Made by a program: the position numbers and the translations under genes. A stretch of DNA of 32,832 nt from JBCDLI01 sp038745535 (GTDB lineage Bacteria > Pseudomonadota > Alphaproteobacteria > Rhizobiales > Rhizobiaceae). Of this stretch, positions 7,548 to 16,753 are shown one piece after another. The first letter of the stretch is position 1. Every line of letters begins with the position of its first letter. The stretch lies in the NCBI GenBank assembly GCA_038745535.1, contig JBCDLI010000024.1:1-32832 (forward strand), given 5' to 3'. The notes below the pieces were generated by a model. It did no database searches and was not told the origin of the DNA. It saw only the letters and a program-made list of their open reading frames with translations.

Positions 7548-8243
7548 TCAGGGTTCTGCTACAACCGGAACGGTGAACACGTCTCTGAGCATTTGAAACG
7601 TGATCCGACCGGTATTTTGATTGTACCGTGAGCAATGATAGCTCGCCGTCAAGCTCATTGATCGTGTAGGTGACGAGAAAACAAAACCCTTCCCGTGTCC
7701 AAACGGGTGGTGCTTTGGCTCCTCACCGAGCGCTTTAACAGTCGCGTCGTGCGCTAGTCTGCCAAGCGTCACGATTTTCTGTAGATTTGGAAACTGCCGC
7801 AACGTCGGCTTGAGATACTTGTCACGGCAATTTGCCGTTTCGGCCGCCGTTGGTTTGTTTTGAGGCGGTACACAGCGAACTGCATTGGTGATTGCGGTCC
7901 CATGGAGTTGGAAACCGCCGTCACACTCGGTCGCATGACCAAGCGAAGTCAGGACAGAAAAAAGCAGGTCGCCGGACGCATCGCCCGTAAACGGTAACCC
8001 TGTCCGATTGGCGCCCCTCATGCCAGGAGCCAGACCGATGATGAGCAACGTTACGGAAGTCTGCCCGCCCAAGGGCAACCACGTATTGACGGGCCGATTG
8101 TACCAGTTCGGTTCGTCACGGCGAATTTGTCGAATGAAAGCGTTTAATCGCGGGCATCGTCGACAGTTCGGCGGCGCATCTACCGTTGATGGGGTTTTCG
8201 ACCCTAGGTTTTCAACGATCGAAATAGTCTTGGTTGTCGTCAT
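7548..8243 (-). CDS. Family 5 (UdgB-type) uracil-DNA glycosylase
   Basis: The enzyme removes uracil, and in this family also other deaminated bases, from DNA to start base excision repair. The protein of about 231 residues has NCRRCPRL and later Cys residues (NAVRCVPPQNKP, TANCRDKY) that would hold a [4Fe-4S] cluster. The motif 1 region is GLAPGMRGANRTGLPFTGD, followed by HPFGHGKGF and the C-terminal SYHCSRYNQNTGR loop in place of the usual HPS motif. The frame is open upstream to 8360, but MTTTKTIS at 8243 gives the usual length. It then overlaps the upstream NYN gene by 32 nt, suggesting coupled translation. Confidence 0.88.
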   Translation of the reverse strand: MTTTKTISIVENLGSKTPSTVDAPPNCRRCPRLNAFIRQIRRDEPNWYNRPVNTWLPLGGQTSVTLLIIGLAPGMRGANRTGLPFTGDASGDLLFSVLTSLGHATECDGGFQLHGTAITNAVRCVPPQNKPTAAETANCRDKYLKPTLRQFPNLQKIVTLGRLAHDATVKALGEEPKHHPFGHGKGFVFSSPTRSMSLTASYHCSRYNQNTGRITFQMLRDVFTVPVVAEP

Positions 8244-8805
8244 TTTCTGTCTGGGGAGCGCGATCGCGAACCGGCCTTTCTGTCTGTTCACGCGCAATCT
8301 CGCTCTCCAGCGTCGCAAGCTCGAGGAAATGGTCCGCTTGTCGCCGAAGGTCATCGGCAATCATTGGCGGCTGCGTCTTCATGGTCGAAACAACGGACAC
8401 TTTCACGCCCTTTTTCTGAAGTGCATCAACAAGAGACCGAAAATCGCCATCGCCTGAAAAGATCACCGCATGGTGGATTGACGGCGCAAGTTCCATCGCA
8501 TCAATCGCCAATTCAATGTCCATGTTCCCTTTGATCTTGCGGCGGCCAGAAGCGTCGGTGAATTCCTTCGCAGGCTTGGTAACGACTTTAAAACCGTTGT
8601 AATCCAGCCAATCGATGAGCGGACGAATGGAGGAATACTCCTGATCTTCCACGAGCGCAGTGTAATAGTATGCGCGCAGCAGATATCCACGCTTTTGGAA
8701 TGCCTGTAGGAGCTTGCGATAATCGATATCGAAGTCCAGTGTCCGGGCAGCTGCGTAGAGATTTGCGCCATCTATGAAGAGTGCGATGCGTTCTCGCGAT
8801 TCCAT
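8212..8805 (-). CDS. NYN-domain (LabA/DUF88-type) PIN-like ribonuclease
   Basis: A 197-residue NYN-domain protein. Conserved acids expected to bind metal are visible: Asp12 in FIDGANLY, Asp96 and Asp102 in GNMDIELAIDAM, and Asp119/Asp121 in SGDGDF. The core fold spans about residues 5-165; the charged tail is poorly ordered. The LabA/DUF88 family is predicted to cleave RNA; the true substrate is unknown. It is divergent from rpoZ, and the 3' end overlaps udg. The pairing with udg next to rpoZ-rsh is common in Rhizobiales as far as I recall. Confidence 0.88.
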   Translation of the reverse strand: MESRERIALFIDGANLYAAARTLDFDIDYRKLLQAFQKRGYLLRAYYYTALVEDQEYSSIRPLIDWLDYNGFKVVTKPAKEFTDASGRRKIKGNMDIELAIDAMELAPSIHHAVIFSGDGDFRSLVDALQKKGVKVSVVSTMKTQPPMIADDLRRQADHFLELATLESEIAREQTERPVRDRAPQTENDDNQDYFDR

Positions 8806-8874
8806 TTTTCAACTCAAAATAGCGATTTCAGTCGTGCCATGCAGCTAAACCTTTCGTTGTCCGTTTCAAGGTAA

Positions 8875-8902
8875 TTGCAATCGCGGGGCAATTTGGCTAT
8901 CT
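8875..8902 (+). promoter_or_regulatory. Likely rpoZ-rsh housekeeping promoter
   Basis: TTGCAA (8875-8880), a 16-nt spacer and CTATCT (8897-8902) closely resemble the alphaproteobacterial sigma-70-type consensus. A start near 8909 would leave a leader of about 35 nt before the rpoZ ATG. Confidence 0.45.
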
Positions 8903-8943
8903 GCGGTGAAACAGCTCAAAAAAAATACGAAAAGGCAGCGTGA

Positions 8944-9321
8944 ATGGCCCGCGTCACCGTAGAAGATTGTGTCGATAAGGTAGACAACCGCTTCGACCTC
9001 GTACTGCTCGCAGCGCACCGCGCTCGGCAAATCTCGCAAGGTTCTTCCATCACCCTCGACCGTGACAACGACAAAAACCCTGTCGTTGCACTGCGTGAAA
9101 TTGCCAGCCAAACACTCGCGCCCGGCGATTTGGAAGAGGATCTGATCCACTCGCTTCAGAAGCACGTTGAGGTGGATGAGCCCGAAGATGAGATCATTGA
9201 TGTGACCGAGACAGCGGACGCGCCGGGCGAAACGCCAGCGTTGACCTTCGGCTCCATGTCTGAGGAAGAGCTTATTTCGGGCATCGAACGCCTCGTTCCA
9301 CCAGACAAATCGGACGACTGA
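8944..9321 (+). CDS. rpoZ: DNA-directed RNA polymerase omega subunit
   Basis: Omega stabilises the beta' subunit of RNA polymerase and in many bacteria forms part of a ppGpp-binding site. The 125-residue protein begins MARVTVEDCVDKVDNRFDLV, followed by AAHRARQISQG and the NPVVALREIA helix, all typical. The acidic C-terminal extension (about residues 70-125, rich in Glu and Asp) is usual in alphaproteobacteria. It sits 66 nt upstream of rsh, the ppGpp synthetase/hydrolase. Confidence 0.97.
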   Translation: MARVTVEDCVDKVDNRFDLVLLAAHRARQISQGSSITLDRDNDKNPVVALREIASQTLAPGDLEEDLIHSLQKHVEVDEPEDEIIDVTETADAPGETPALTFGSMSEEELISGIERLVPPDKSDD

Positions 9322-9387
9322 TAGTTTCTGCTTTATTCTGACGAAAATTCAGGCTGTAGTCTTGGGCTCGCGAAAGGGTCCACGGGC

Positions 9388-11607
9388 ATGATGCGGCAAT
9401 ACGAACTGGTCGAGCGCGTCCAGTTCTACAAACCAAATGCGAACGAGGTTTTGCTCAACAAAGCCTACGTCTACGCCATGAAAAAACATGGCGGGCAAAC
9501 ACGCGCATCTGGCGACCCGTACTTCTCTCACCCGCTGGAAGTCGCAGCAATCCTCACAGATTTGCATCTGGATGAAGAGACAATTGCTGTCGCGCTGCTC
9601 CACGACACAATTGAAGATACAAGCGCGACACGCCGGGAAATTGGCGACGTTTTTGGGCCAAACATCGCGAAATTGGTCGATGGCCTGACCAAAATCAAAA
9701 AGCTCGATCTCGTCTCAAAGAAAACCGCGCAAGCGGAAAATTTGCGCCGGTTGCTCCTCGCAATTTCGCAGGACGTGCGGGTGTTACTCGTAAAGCTCGC
9801 CGACAGGCTTCACAACATGCGAACGCTTGGCGTGATGCGACAGGACAAGCGCGCGCGCATCGCTGAAGAGACTATGGAGATTTACGCTCCGCTTGCGGGT
9901 CGAATGGGCATGCAGGATATGCGTGATGAGTTGGAAGACTTGTCATTTCGCAACATGAATCCAGAGGGTTATGCTCTGGTGACTGACCGCCTGAAGGAGC
10001 AAATGGCTGTCGCTGAGCCTCTTTTGGAGGAGATTACCGCAACGCTCCGAGGTCTCCTTGCCGACAATGGGATCCACGCCGACGTGCGCAGCCGGCGGAA
10101 GCGGCCCTGGTCGATATTCAAGAAAATGGAGACCAAGGGGATCGCGTTTGAACAATTGTCTGACCTGTTCGGTTTTCGAATTTTGGTCGACACAGAAGAC
10201 GAGTGTTATCGCACCCTAGGCATTGTTCATCGACGCTGGTCAAACGTCCCCGGCCGCTTCAAAGACTACATTTCGATCCCCAAACAGAACGATTATCGTT
10301 CATTGCACACCACCATTGTGGGACCATCAAAGCAGCGCGTCGAACTTCAAATTCGTTCCCATGAAATGCATCGCGTTGCCGAATATGGCGTTGCCGCGCA
10401 CACCATCTACAAGGACACCGCTGGTAAAGACGGCCACGCGCGGGTTCTAAACTTTGAAGAGACCCAAGCCTATGCCTGGCTGCGGGAGACGATTGAGGCG
10501 CTGAGCGAAGGGGACCATCCCGAGCAGGTGCTTGAAAACACCAAGTTGGAGCTCTTCCAAGATCAGGTTCTGTGTTTCACCCCGAAAGGCAAACTTATCT
10601 CATTGCCGGCAGGCGCAACTCCGGTTGATTTCGCCTATGCAGTGCACACCGATGTTGGAAATTCCTGCATAGGCGCGAAGATCAACGGTCGGATCATGCC
10701 ATTGGTCACCCGCTTAGAAAGCGGCGACGAAGTCGAGATTATATGTTCCGCATCTGCTGCGCCGCCAGCTGCTTGGGAAAGCATGGTCGTCACCGGTAAG
10801 GCGCGATCATCAATCCGGCGCGCAACACGAGCTGCTGTACGCTTGCAATATGCGGGGCAGGGCTTTCGCAACTTGCAAAAAGCATTTGAGCGCGCGGGCC
10901 GGGCGTTTTCACGGGACGTTTTAAGCGATGCGATTTCGTGGCTCGCATTCGACGATATTGATGATCTCTTAGCTGCGGTCGGCCGCGGAGAGGTTCCTCC
11001 AAGTGACGTGATAAAAGCTGTGTACCGCGATGAGAAATCGGAGTCGAAAAGCATCGTCACTGGACCTTTACCCGATGAAGGCTGGGCGGCGCTGGGCGAG
11101 AACACCGGAATGGTGTTCAAGCTGCCCGACATCGACGAGTCGAGCGCCTATGGATTGAAGCGCATGCCGCGCGATGCAGACGGGCAGGTTCCAGTGATTT
11201 TTTCAAAAGAGGGCGCGGTGCCGGGCGACCGCATCGTTGGGATTTCAACACCTGGAAAGGGCGTTGTTGTGTATCCGATCCAATCGTCTGCGTTGGCTAG
11301 CTTTGACGACCAGCCCGATCGCTGGATCGATATCCGATGGGATCAACCAACCGGCAGCAGCAAAGACCGTTTCAATGCGCGCGTCGCGGTCAACGTGTCA
11401 AACGAACCGGGAATGTTGGCTGCGGTGGCGACAATCATTGCAGAAAGCGATGCAAACATCGATTCGCTTTCCATGGTGCGAAGCGCGCCGGATTTCACCG
11501 AGATGATTATTGACGTAGAGGTTTGGGACATCAAACATCTTAATAGGCTGCTGCGCACGTTGCGTTCATCGCCATCAATAGGCACAGCCGACCGGATGTA
11601 CGGCTGA
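9388..11607 (+). CDS. rsh: Bifunctional (p)ppGpp synthetase/hydrolase (Rsh)
   Basis: This 739-residue RelA/SpoT homologue makes and degrades (p)ppGpp, the stringent-response alarmone. In order: an HD hydrolase domain with His48, His72-Asp73 (LLHDTIEDT) and LADRLHNMRTL; the synthetase domain with FGFRILVDTEDEC and PKQNDYRSLHTT; a TGS domain (LFQDQVLCFTPKGKLISLP); a helical region; and a C-terminal ACT domain (NVSNEPGMLAAVATIIAESD). Both catalytic centres look intact, as expected for the single long Rsh of most alphaproteobacteria. A second ATG follows the first immediately. Confidence 0.96.
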   Translation: MMRQYELVERVQFYKPNANEVLLNKAYVYAMKKHGGQTRASGDPYFSHPLEVAAILTDLHLDEETIAVALLHDTIEDTSATRREIGDVFGPNIAKLVDGLTKIKKLDLVSKKTAQAENLRRLLLAISQDVRVLLVKLADRLHNMRTLGVMRQDKRARIAEETMEIYAPLAGRMGMQDMRDELEDLSFRNMNPEGYALVTDRLKEQMAVAEPLLEEITATLRGLLADNGIHADVRSRRKRPWSIFKKMETKGIAFEQLSDLFGFRILVDTEDECYRTLGIVHRRWSNVPGRFKDYISIPKQNDYRSLHTTIVGPSKQRVELQIRSHEMHRVAEYGVAAHTIYKDTAGKDGHARVLNFEETQAYAWLRETIEALSEGDHPEQVLENTKLELFQDQVLCFTPKGKLISLPAGATPVDFAYAVHTDVGNSCIGAKINGRIMPLVTRLESGDEVEIICSASAAPPAAWESMVVTGKARSSIRRATRAAVRLQYAGQGFRNLQKAFERAGRAFSRDVLSDAISWLAFDDIDDLLAAVGRGEVPPSDVIKAVYRDEKSESKSIVTGPLPDEGWAALGENTGMVFKLPDIDESSAYGLKRMPRDADGQVPVIFSKEGAVPGDRIVGISTPGKGVVVYPIQSSALASFDDQPDRWIDIRWDQPTGSSKDRFNARVAVNVSNEPGMLAAVATIIAESDANIDSLSMVRSAPDFTEMIIDVEVWDIKHLNRLLRTLRSSPSIGTADRMYG

Positions 11608-11631
11608 GACTGATAAAGTTGGGAAACACTG

Positions 11632-12210
11632 TTGAATACCGAAGACGTCATTGAGGTTTTTCGCTCGGCTGATGCCGTGTTGGAAGGGCACTTTATCCTG
11701 ACTTCGGGATTGCGAAGTCCGGTATTTCTGCAAAAAGCGCGCGTGTTTATGCACGCCGATAAGACGGAGTTGCTCTGCAAGGCACTTGCCGGAAAAATCC
11801 GAGATGCCGGTTTTGTCGATGTGGATTATGCGGTGGGACCAGCAATCGGCGGCCTGATACCAGCCTATGAGACTTCACGTCATCTTGGCGTCTTGTCGGT
11901 TTGGGTTGAGCGAGAAGATGGTGAGTTCAAGCTGCGCCGCTTTGATGTTGCGAAGGGCGCGAAAGTCGTCGTTGTAGAGGATATCGTCACGACGGGCCTT
12001 TCGATCCGCGAAACCGTAAACTGCCTATCTGATCTTGGAATTGATGTGGTCGCCGCGGCCTGTCTTATTGATCGGTCAGCTGGCAAGGCCGATGTCGGTG
12101 TTCCACTTGTGGCGCTCGCTGAGTACGAGGTGCCGGCGTACAAACCAGACGAACTTCCACCAGAATTGGCAGCGATCCCCCCGGTGAAGCCCGGTAGCCG
12201 AAATATCTAA
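11632..12210 (+). CDS. pyrE: Orotate phosphoribosyltransferase
   Basis: PyrE joins orotate and PRPP to give orotidine monophosphate in pyrimidine synthesis. The 192-residue protein has the PRPP-binding loop VVVVEDIVTTGLSIRETV, with the acidic pair and TTG, and the flexible-loop region GVLSVWVERED. The start is a TTG at 11632 with GGGA 9-12 nt upstream; no in-frame ATG lies close to the conserved N-terminus. It follows rsh after 24 nt. pyrC, earlier in the same pathway, lies at 27296 in this window as a separate unit. Confidence 0.94.
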   Translation: MNTEDVIEVFRSADAVLEGHFILTSGLRSPVFLQKARVFMHADKTELLCKALAGKIRDAGFVDVDYAVGPAIGGLIPAYETSRHLGVLSVWVEREDGEFKLRRFDVAKGAKVVVVEDIVTTGLSIRETVNCLSDLGIDVVAAACLIDRSAGKADVGVPLVALAEYEVPAYKPDELPPELAAIPPVKPGSRNI

Positions 12211-12224
12211 CGTATTCGTGAGCG

Positions 12225-12252
12225 ATTAAGCCGTTCGGTTTAGTGATTTTTT
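12225..12252 (+). terminator. Probable intrinsic terminator after pyrE
   Basis: TAAGCC (12227-12232), a GTTC loop and GGTTTA (12237-12242) form a short stem with one G-U pair, extendable by two pairs, followed 4 nt later by six T residues (12247-12252). The stem is modest. A possible -10 element (TATATA, 12263-12268) just downstream could begin the next transcript. Confidence 0.45.
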
Positions 12253-12290
12253 GCTCTTGGCCTATATAACGGGGAGCGAGGAGTGGATGC

Positions 12291-12908
12291 TTGGCGGGCT
12301 TTACAGTAAAAAATCGCACATCTGCGTTTGAGAAACTCAAACGAACCATTTGGCCGCGCAAAAGTCATGCACGATCAGCCAAATACATGACGAAACGTGT
12401 CCTGCGAATTAAAGCAACGCCCTATGCCATTGCTATGGGCGTAGCGGCCGGGTGTTTTGCGTCGTTCACACCCTTTTTGGGTCTCCACTTTATCATTGCG
12501 TTGGTGATTGCTTACATCTTGCGTGGATCGCTTTTGGCATCCGCGCTTGGGACAGCTGTTGGCAATCCGCTCACTTTTCCCGCGATTTGGGCATGCACGC
12601 TTGGTCTTGGAAACACCATAATGGGTGACCCGAAGGCGCGGTCGGATGGATTTGTGACGGCGTTCATGGATCAAGGCGTCTTGGCCGTCTGGGAGCCGTT
12701 TTTGAAGCCAATGGTGATCGGAGGTGTTCCGCTAGGCTTGGCTGCAGGTGCAGCACTCTTCACGATAACATATTTTGCCGTTTCCAAATTCCAAAAACGC
12801 CGCGCGATCGCGGTGAAAGGCATTGTCGCGAAAGCGAAAAGTGCAGCCAAAGCGAAAAACCACAAGCCGCTTCATGCGCGGAACGCCATGGCTGCGGGCG
12901 GCAGATGA
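12291..12908 (+). CDS. DUF2062 membrane protein
   Basis: A small integral-membrane protein of 205 residues. It has a basic N-terminus, then RIKATPYAIAMGVAAGCFASFTPFLGLHF, a hydrophobic hairpin with the conserved GTAVGNPLTFPAIW motif of DUF2062, a final membrane segment (MVIGGVPLGLAAGAALFTITYF) and a Lys/Ala-rich tail. Function of the family is not known to me. The start is a TTG at 12291 with GAGGAG just upstream; an out-of-frame ATG at 12287 gives only a short peptide. The stop overlaps the acpS start by 4 nt (ATGA), so the two are translationally coupled. Confidence 0.85.
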   Translation: MAGFTVKNRTSAFEKLKRTIWPRKSHARSAKYMTKRVLRIKATPYAIAMGVAAGCFASFTPFLGLHFIIALVIAYILRGSLLASALGTAVGNPLTFPAIWACTLGLGNTIMGDPKARSDGFVTAFMDQGVLAVWEPFLKPMVIGGVPLGLAAGAALFTITYFAVSKFQKRRAIAVKGIVAKAKSAAKAKNHKPLHARNAMAAGGR

Positions 12909-13315
12909 TTGTCGGCATCGGCAACGATTTGATCGACATCCGCCGGATTGAGAAGACCCTAGAACGGCATGGGGATCGCTTTACACACCGCGTGTTCACT
13001 GCGATTGAGCGCAAAAAGTCGGACCGCCGAAACCAACGCGCTGCGTCTTACGCCAAGCGCTTTGCGGCAAAGGAAGCCATGTCGAAAGCGCTGGGAACAG
13101 GCTTCTCGCAAGGGGTCTATTGGCGCGATTTGGGTGTACAAAACTTGCCGTCAGGAAAACCGACCATGGTGCTCACAAATGGTGCTAAGCGTCGCTTAGA
13201 AAAGCTGTTGCCGGAAAATACCGATGCGCACATCCATCTAACCATCACCGACGACTTTCCGCTCGCGCAAGCGTTCGTAATCATCGAAGCGCTACCGCAT
13301 CCGAATGTGTCTTGA
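12905..13315 (+). CDS. acpS: Holo-[acyl-carrier-protein] synthase
   Basis: AcpS transfers 4'-phosphopantetheine from CoA to acyl carrier protein, which fatty acid synthesis needs. The 136-residue protein carries the two family motifs: GIGNDLIDIRRIE near the N-terminus, with the Mg-binding Asp, and KRFAAKEAMSKALGTG. The start codon overlaps the DUF2062 stop. Length is normal. Confidence 0.96.
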   Translation: MIVGIGNDLIDIRRIEKTLERHGDRFTHRVFTAIERKKSDRRNQRAASYAKRFAAKEAMSKALGTGFSQGVYWRDLGVQNLPSGKPTMVLTNGAKRRLEKLLPENTDAHIHLTITDDFPLAQAFVIIEALPHPNVS

Positions 13316-13392
13316 ACGGAACTTATTCTGCGGCTAGGCGACCCTATATCCAGAAGTCATAGCAAATACCGCCGAACAATCAGGACATCGAT

Positions 13393-14145
13393 GTGAGTGA
13401 CAAAGCTAAGTCAGAAGGCAAAAGCGCGTTCTGGGAGACCACCTCGACCATTGTTCAGGCGCTGCTTTTGGCTCTTGTCATTCGAACATTCCTTTTCCAG
13501 CCTTTCTCCATTCCATCGGGGTCGATGCGTCCGACACTGTTGGAAGGCGACTATTTATTTGTAACCAAGTGGGCGTATGGATACTCTAAACATTCCATTC
13601 CATTTAGCCCGGACTTGTTTGAAGGCCGAATTTGGGATGGCGAACCCGAGCTGGGCGATGTTGCGGTTTTTAAACTGCCGTCCGACCCTTCGCTTGACTA
13701 CATAAAGCGGATTGTTGGTCTTCCCGGCGATACCGTTCAGATGTCCGAAGGCAAGCTGGTAATCAACGGGGAGCCGGTTGAACGCGAACTCATTGGCCAG
13801 ATTTCAGACTTTGACGTGACCGAGCAAAGCGGACCGGTAGATGTTTATCGCGAGACACTTCCAAACGGCGTGACCTACCGGACCCTTGATCTACGCGAAG
13901 GTGCGTTCGGCGATGACACGCGTGAGTTCACCGTGCCCGAAGGACATTACTTCTTCATGGGCGACAACCGCGACAACTCCAATGACAGCCGAATGGGCGT
14001 CGGCTTTGTACCGCACGAAAACCTGGTTGGTCGTGCAAATGTAATCTTCTTCTCAATTGCCGATGGATCATCGCCGCTCGAAGTTTGGAAATGGCCATCG
14101 GACTTGAGATTTGGACGTTTCTTTCAAAGTGCTAGCGCCGACTGA
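13393..14145 (+). CDS. lepB: Signal peptidase I
   Basis: LepB cleaves signal peptides from exported proteins on the outer face of the inner membrane. The 250-residue protein has one membrane anchor (about residues 17-36), the catalytic Ser44 in PSGSMRPTL and the general-base Lys105 in YIKRIVGLPGD. The MGDNRDNSNDSR box follows near residue 197. The start is GTG at 13393, preceded by AGGA. The stop shares one base with the rnc ATG (TGATG), so translation is probably coupled. Confidence 0.96.
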   Translation: MSDKAKSEGKSAFWETTSTIVQALLLALVIRTFLFQPFSIPSGSMRPTLLEGDYLFVTKWAYGYSKHSIPFSPDLFEGRIWDGEPELGDVAVFKLPSDPSLDYIKRIVGLPGDTVQMSEGKLVINGEPVERELIGQISDFDVTEQSGPVDVYRETLPNGVTYRTLDLREGAFGDDTREFTVPEGHYFFMGDNRDNSNDSRMGVGFVPHENLVGRANVIFFSIADGSSPLEVWKWPSDLRFGRFFQSASAD

Positions 14146-14888
14146 TGACGATGGTGACAGCCAAACAACAAAAGCCCGAGACCGTTTCTGATCAGACACT
14201 AGCTTCGATTGAAGCGCTCACGGGACACCTTTTCAATGATCGTAAGCGGCTTGCGCGCGCACTCACCCACGCGAGCGCCCGGAGCAGTACGGGTGCAGAT
14301 TATGAGCGCTTGGAGTTTCTCGGCGACAGAGTTTTAGGTCTTTGTGTCGCCGAAATGCTGTTCGCTCAATATCGTGACGCAAACGAAGGCGAATTGTCGG
14401 TTCGGCTAAATGCACTCGTTAACGCCGATGTGCTGGCCGAAATAGCCGAGGAGATGAGCCTCGTGGATTTCATTCGCGCCGGCGAGGATGTCGCTGATTT
14501 GACTTCCGCGCGTCAGAAGAATGTTCGTGCCGATGTCGTCGAATCGCTGATTGCGGCCATCTACTTGGAAAATGGCCTCCAGGGCGCAAAACACTTTGTA
14601 AACCGCTATTGGGAAGAGCGCATCCTCCGCGTTGCCGAGGCGCGGCGCGACTCAAAGACTGAGCTACAGGAATGGAGTCACAAAAACCATCGGTGCACAC
14701 CATCCTATTCGGTTGTTGACCGCTCTGGACCTGATCACGAGCCGGTGTTTGTCGTGAAAGTTGTCGTAGCCGACAAGCTTTTTGCGAATGGAACAGGGCC
14801 CTCGAAACGCGTTGCCGAACAAGATGCAGCTCGAGAACTGCTCGAAGACGTAGGCGTCTGGGAACGATTACCGGGTACAGGTTCATGA
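14145..14888 (+). CDS. rnc: Ribonuclease III
   Basis: RNase III cuts double-stranded RNA, including rRNA precursors. The 247-residue protein has the signature YERLEFLGDRVLGL (Glu57, Asp61) and the second metal cluster VRADVVESLIAAIYLENG (Asp130, Glu133). A C-terminal double-stranded RNA-binding domain runs from about 170 to 240, with GPSKRVAEQDAARELL. It overlaps lepB by one base and era by four, the usual lepB-rnc-era order. Confidence 0.97.
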   Translation: MTMVTAKQQKPETVSDQTLASIEALTGHLFNDRKRLARALTHASARSSTGADYERLEFLGDRVLGLCVAEMLFAQYRDANEGELSVRLNALVNADVLAEIAEEMSLVDFIRAGEDVADLTSARQKNVRADVVESLIAAIYLENGLQGAKHFVNRYWEERILRVAEARRDSKTELQEWSHKNHRCTPSYSVVDRSGPDHEPVFVVKVVVADKLFANGTGPSKRVAEQDAARELLEDVGVWERLPGTGS

Positions 14889-15799
14889 GTGTTGAAGATC
14901 ATCAAACTGCAACCCGCGCGGGCTTCGTAGCACTCATCGGGGCGCCTAACGCGGGTAAATCGACCCTTCTCAATCGCCTTGTCGGCACGAAGCTCTCGAT
15001 TGTTACCCGGAAAGTGCAGACCACGCGCGCGCCGATCCGCGGTATCGCCATGCGCGGCCAGAGCCAAGTTGTGTTCATCGACACGCCCGGCATCTTTCAG
15101 CCGAAGCGACGGCTTGACCGTGCCATGGTCTCAGCTGCGTGGGGTGGGGCGTTCGATGCCGATATCGTGGTTTTGCTGATTGATGCCCAAAAAGGTATCC
15201 GAGAGGACGAAGAGCGCATTCTGGCAGAACTTGACAATATCAAGCAGCCAAAATGGCTGGTTCTCAACAAGGTCGACGCAATTGAGCCCGAACAGTTGCT
15301 ACCGTTGACTGCCGAACTCAATGAGCGGGTCACATTCGACCAAACATTCATGCTGTCGGCACTGAAAGGTGTTGGCTGTGATGACTTGATGGATGCCCTC
15401 GCTGACAACCTACCCGCAGGCACTTGGTTTTATCCCGAAGACCAACTCTCCGACATTCCCACCCGCACGCTCGCCGCAGAAATAACGCGCGAAAAGCTCT
15501 TCGAGCGACTGCACCAGGAGCTTCCATACTCGGCCACGGTTGAGACCGAGAAATGGGAAGATCAAAAGGATGGCTCGGCACGCATCGAGCAGGTGATTTA
15601 CGTGCAGCGTGAAGGACACAAAAAGATCGTGCTTGGTAAAAATGGCAGTACGATCAAATCGATTTCGATTGCTGCCCGGCGCGATATTTCAAAGCTTATT
15701 GATCGCAAGGCACACCTGTTTTTATTCGTGAAGGTGCGCGAAAATTGGCTAGACGATCCGGAACGCTATCGCGAGATGGGGCTTGAATTTGGCAATTGA
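14885..15799 (+). CDS. era: GTPase Era
   Basis: Era is a GTPase that binds 16S rRNA and assists 30S ribosome assembly. The 304-residue protein has the G1 loop GAPNAGKSTLLNRLVG, G3 DTPG (in VVFIDTPGIF), G4 NKVD and a C-terminal KH domain with KKIVLGKNGSTIKSIS. The start ATG overlaps the rnc stop by 4 nt. The final 17 nt overlap the downstream transporter. Confidence 0.97.
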   Translation: MSVEDHQTATRAGFVALIGAPNAGKSTLLNRLVGTKLSIVTRKVQTTRAPIRGIAMRGQSQVVFIDTPGIFQPKRRLDRAMVSAAWGGAFDADIVVLLIDAQKGIREDEERILAELDNIKQPKWLVLNKVDAIEPEQLLPLTAELNERVTFDQTFMLSALKGVGCDDLMDALADNLPAGTWFYPEDQLSDIPTRTLAAEITREKLFERLHQELPYSATVETEKWEDQKDGSARIEQVIYVQREGHKKIVLGKNGSTIKSISIAARRDISKLIDRKAHLFLFVKVRENWLDDPERYREMGLEFGN

Positions 15800-16715
15800 G
15801 CCGTTGGGCAAGCCAGCCTCTGGCGCGGGCCTAATCCGGCCTGCGGCATCATCAAATACCGGAATCGCTATCGCGTTTATGTTTTTGGCCGGTGCGTTGG
15901 TGGCAGCCACATCTTTGATAGCGAAATCGCTGGGCTTAGAGACGCCCGACGCCCCCGGTCTTCACCCGTTCCAAGTCAGCGCAGGTCGTTTCAGTTTTGC
16001 TCTTTTTGCTCTGCTGCTTGTGTTCGCGCTGCTGCCTGGGCGACGTCCAAGCCTTAAAGGTGCCAATTGGCGATGGCATCTCGCCCGCACAGTGTGCGGG
16101 TGGCTTGGCGTCACAGCGATGTTTGCCGCAGTTGCTCGGATGCCAGTTGCAGAGGCCACAGCGCTTAGTTTCCTCAGCCCGATCGTGACGATGGGGTTGG
16201 CCATTGTGATGCTCGGCGAGCATCTGGGCCTGCGGAAAATCATTGCAGCCGGTTTTGCGCTCGTGGGCGCACTTTTAATTCTCAGGCCCGGTGTTGATGC
16301 ATTTCAGATCGCCGGTCTTCTCGCCCTTGCTGCGTCTGCCTTTATGGGACTGGAAGCCATCTTCATCAAAAAGCTAAGCGATGCCGAACCGGCCCTTAGA
16401 ATTTTGCTGATCAACAACGCAATCGGCGCAACAATCTCGCTATCGGTTTCACTTCTATTTTGGCTTTGGCCAACGGAAACGCAGTGGCTGCTTCTTTGGC
16501 TACTTGGCACGGTTATGGTCTGTGCTCAGGCGATGTTTATTCAGGCGATGAAACGAGGTGAGGCGAGTTACGTGATCCCGGCATTTTATTCTGTGCTGGC
16601 GTTCGCTGCGCTTTATGACTTCATTATTTGGCGGGTCCTACCAGCTCCGCTGAGCTTACTCGGCGCTGTATTAATTGTAGTAGGCGCGTTGGTGTTGACA
16701 CAACGCAAGGCATAG
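15783..16715 (+). CDS. DMT-superfamily (EamA) transporter
   Basis: A 310-residue inner-membrane protein with about ten hydrophobic segments arranged as two EamA repeats: PVAEATALSFLSPIVTMGLAIVMLGE in the first half (about residues 120-145) and AMKRGEASYVIPAFY near residue 255 in the second. DMT proteins export small metabolites; the substrate cannot be told. The start is a TTG at 15783 with GAGATGGGG upstream, overlapping era by 17 nt. It is an insertion between era and recO, which are often adjacent. Confidence 0.85.
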   Translation: MNLAIEPLGKPASGAGLIRPAASSNTGIAIAFMFLAGALVAATSLIAKSLGLETPDAPGLHPFQVSAGRFSFALFALLLVFALLPGRRPSLKGANWRWHLARTVCGWLGVTAMFAAVARMPVAEATALSFLSPIVTMGLAIVMLGEHLGLRKIIAAGFALVGALLILRPGVDAFQIAGLLALAASAFMGLEAIFIKKLSDAEPALRILLINNAIGATISLSVSLLFWLWPTETQWLLLWLLGTVMVCAQAMFIQAMKRGEASYVIPAFYSVLAFAALYDFIIWRVLPAPLSLLGAVLIVVGALVLTQRKA

Positions 16716-16753
16716 ACGCTTTTCTGAATTTCAAAATACGTTAAGTCAGGTCC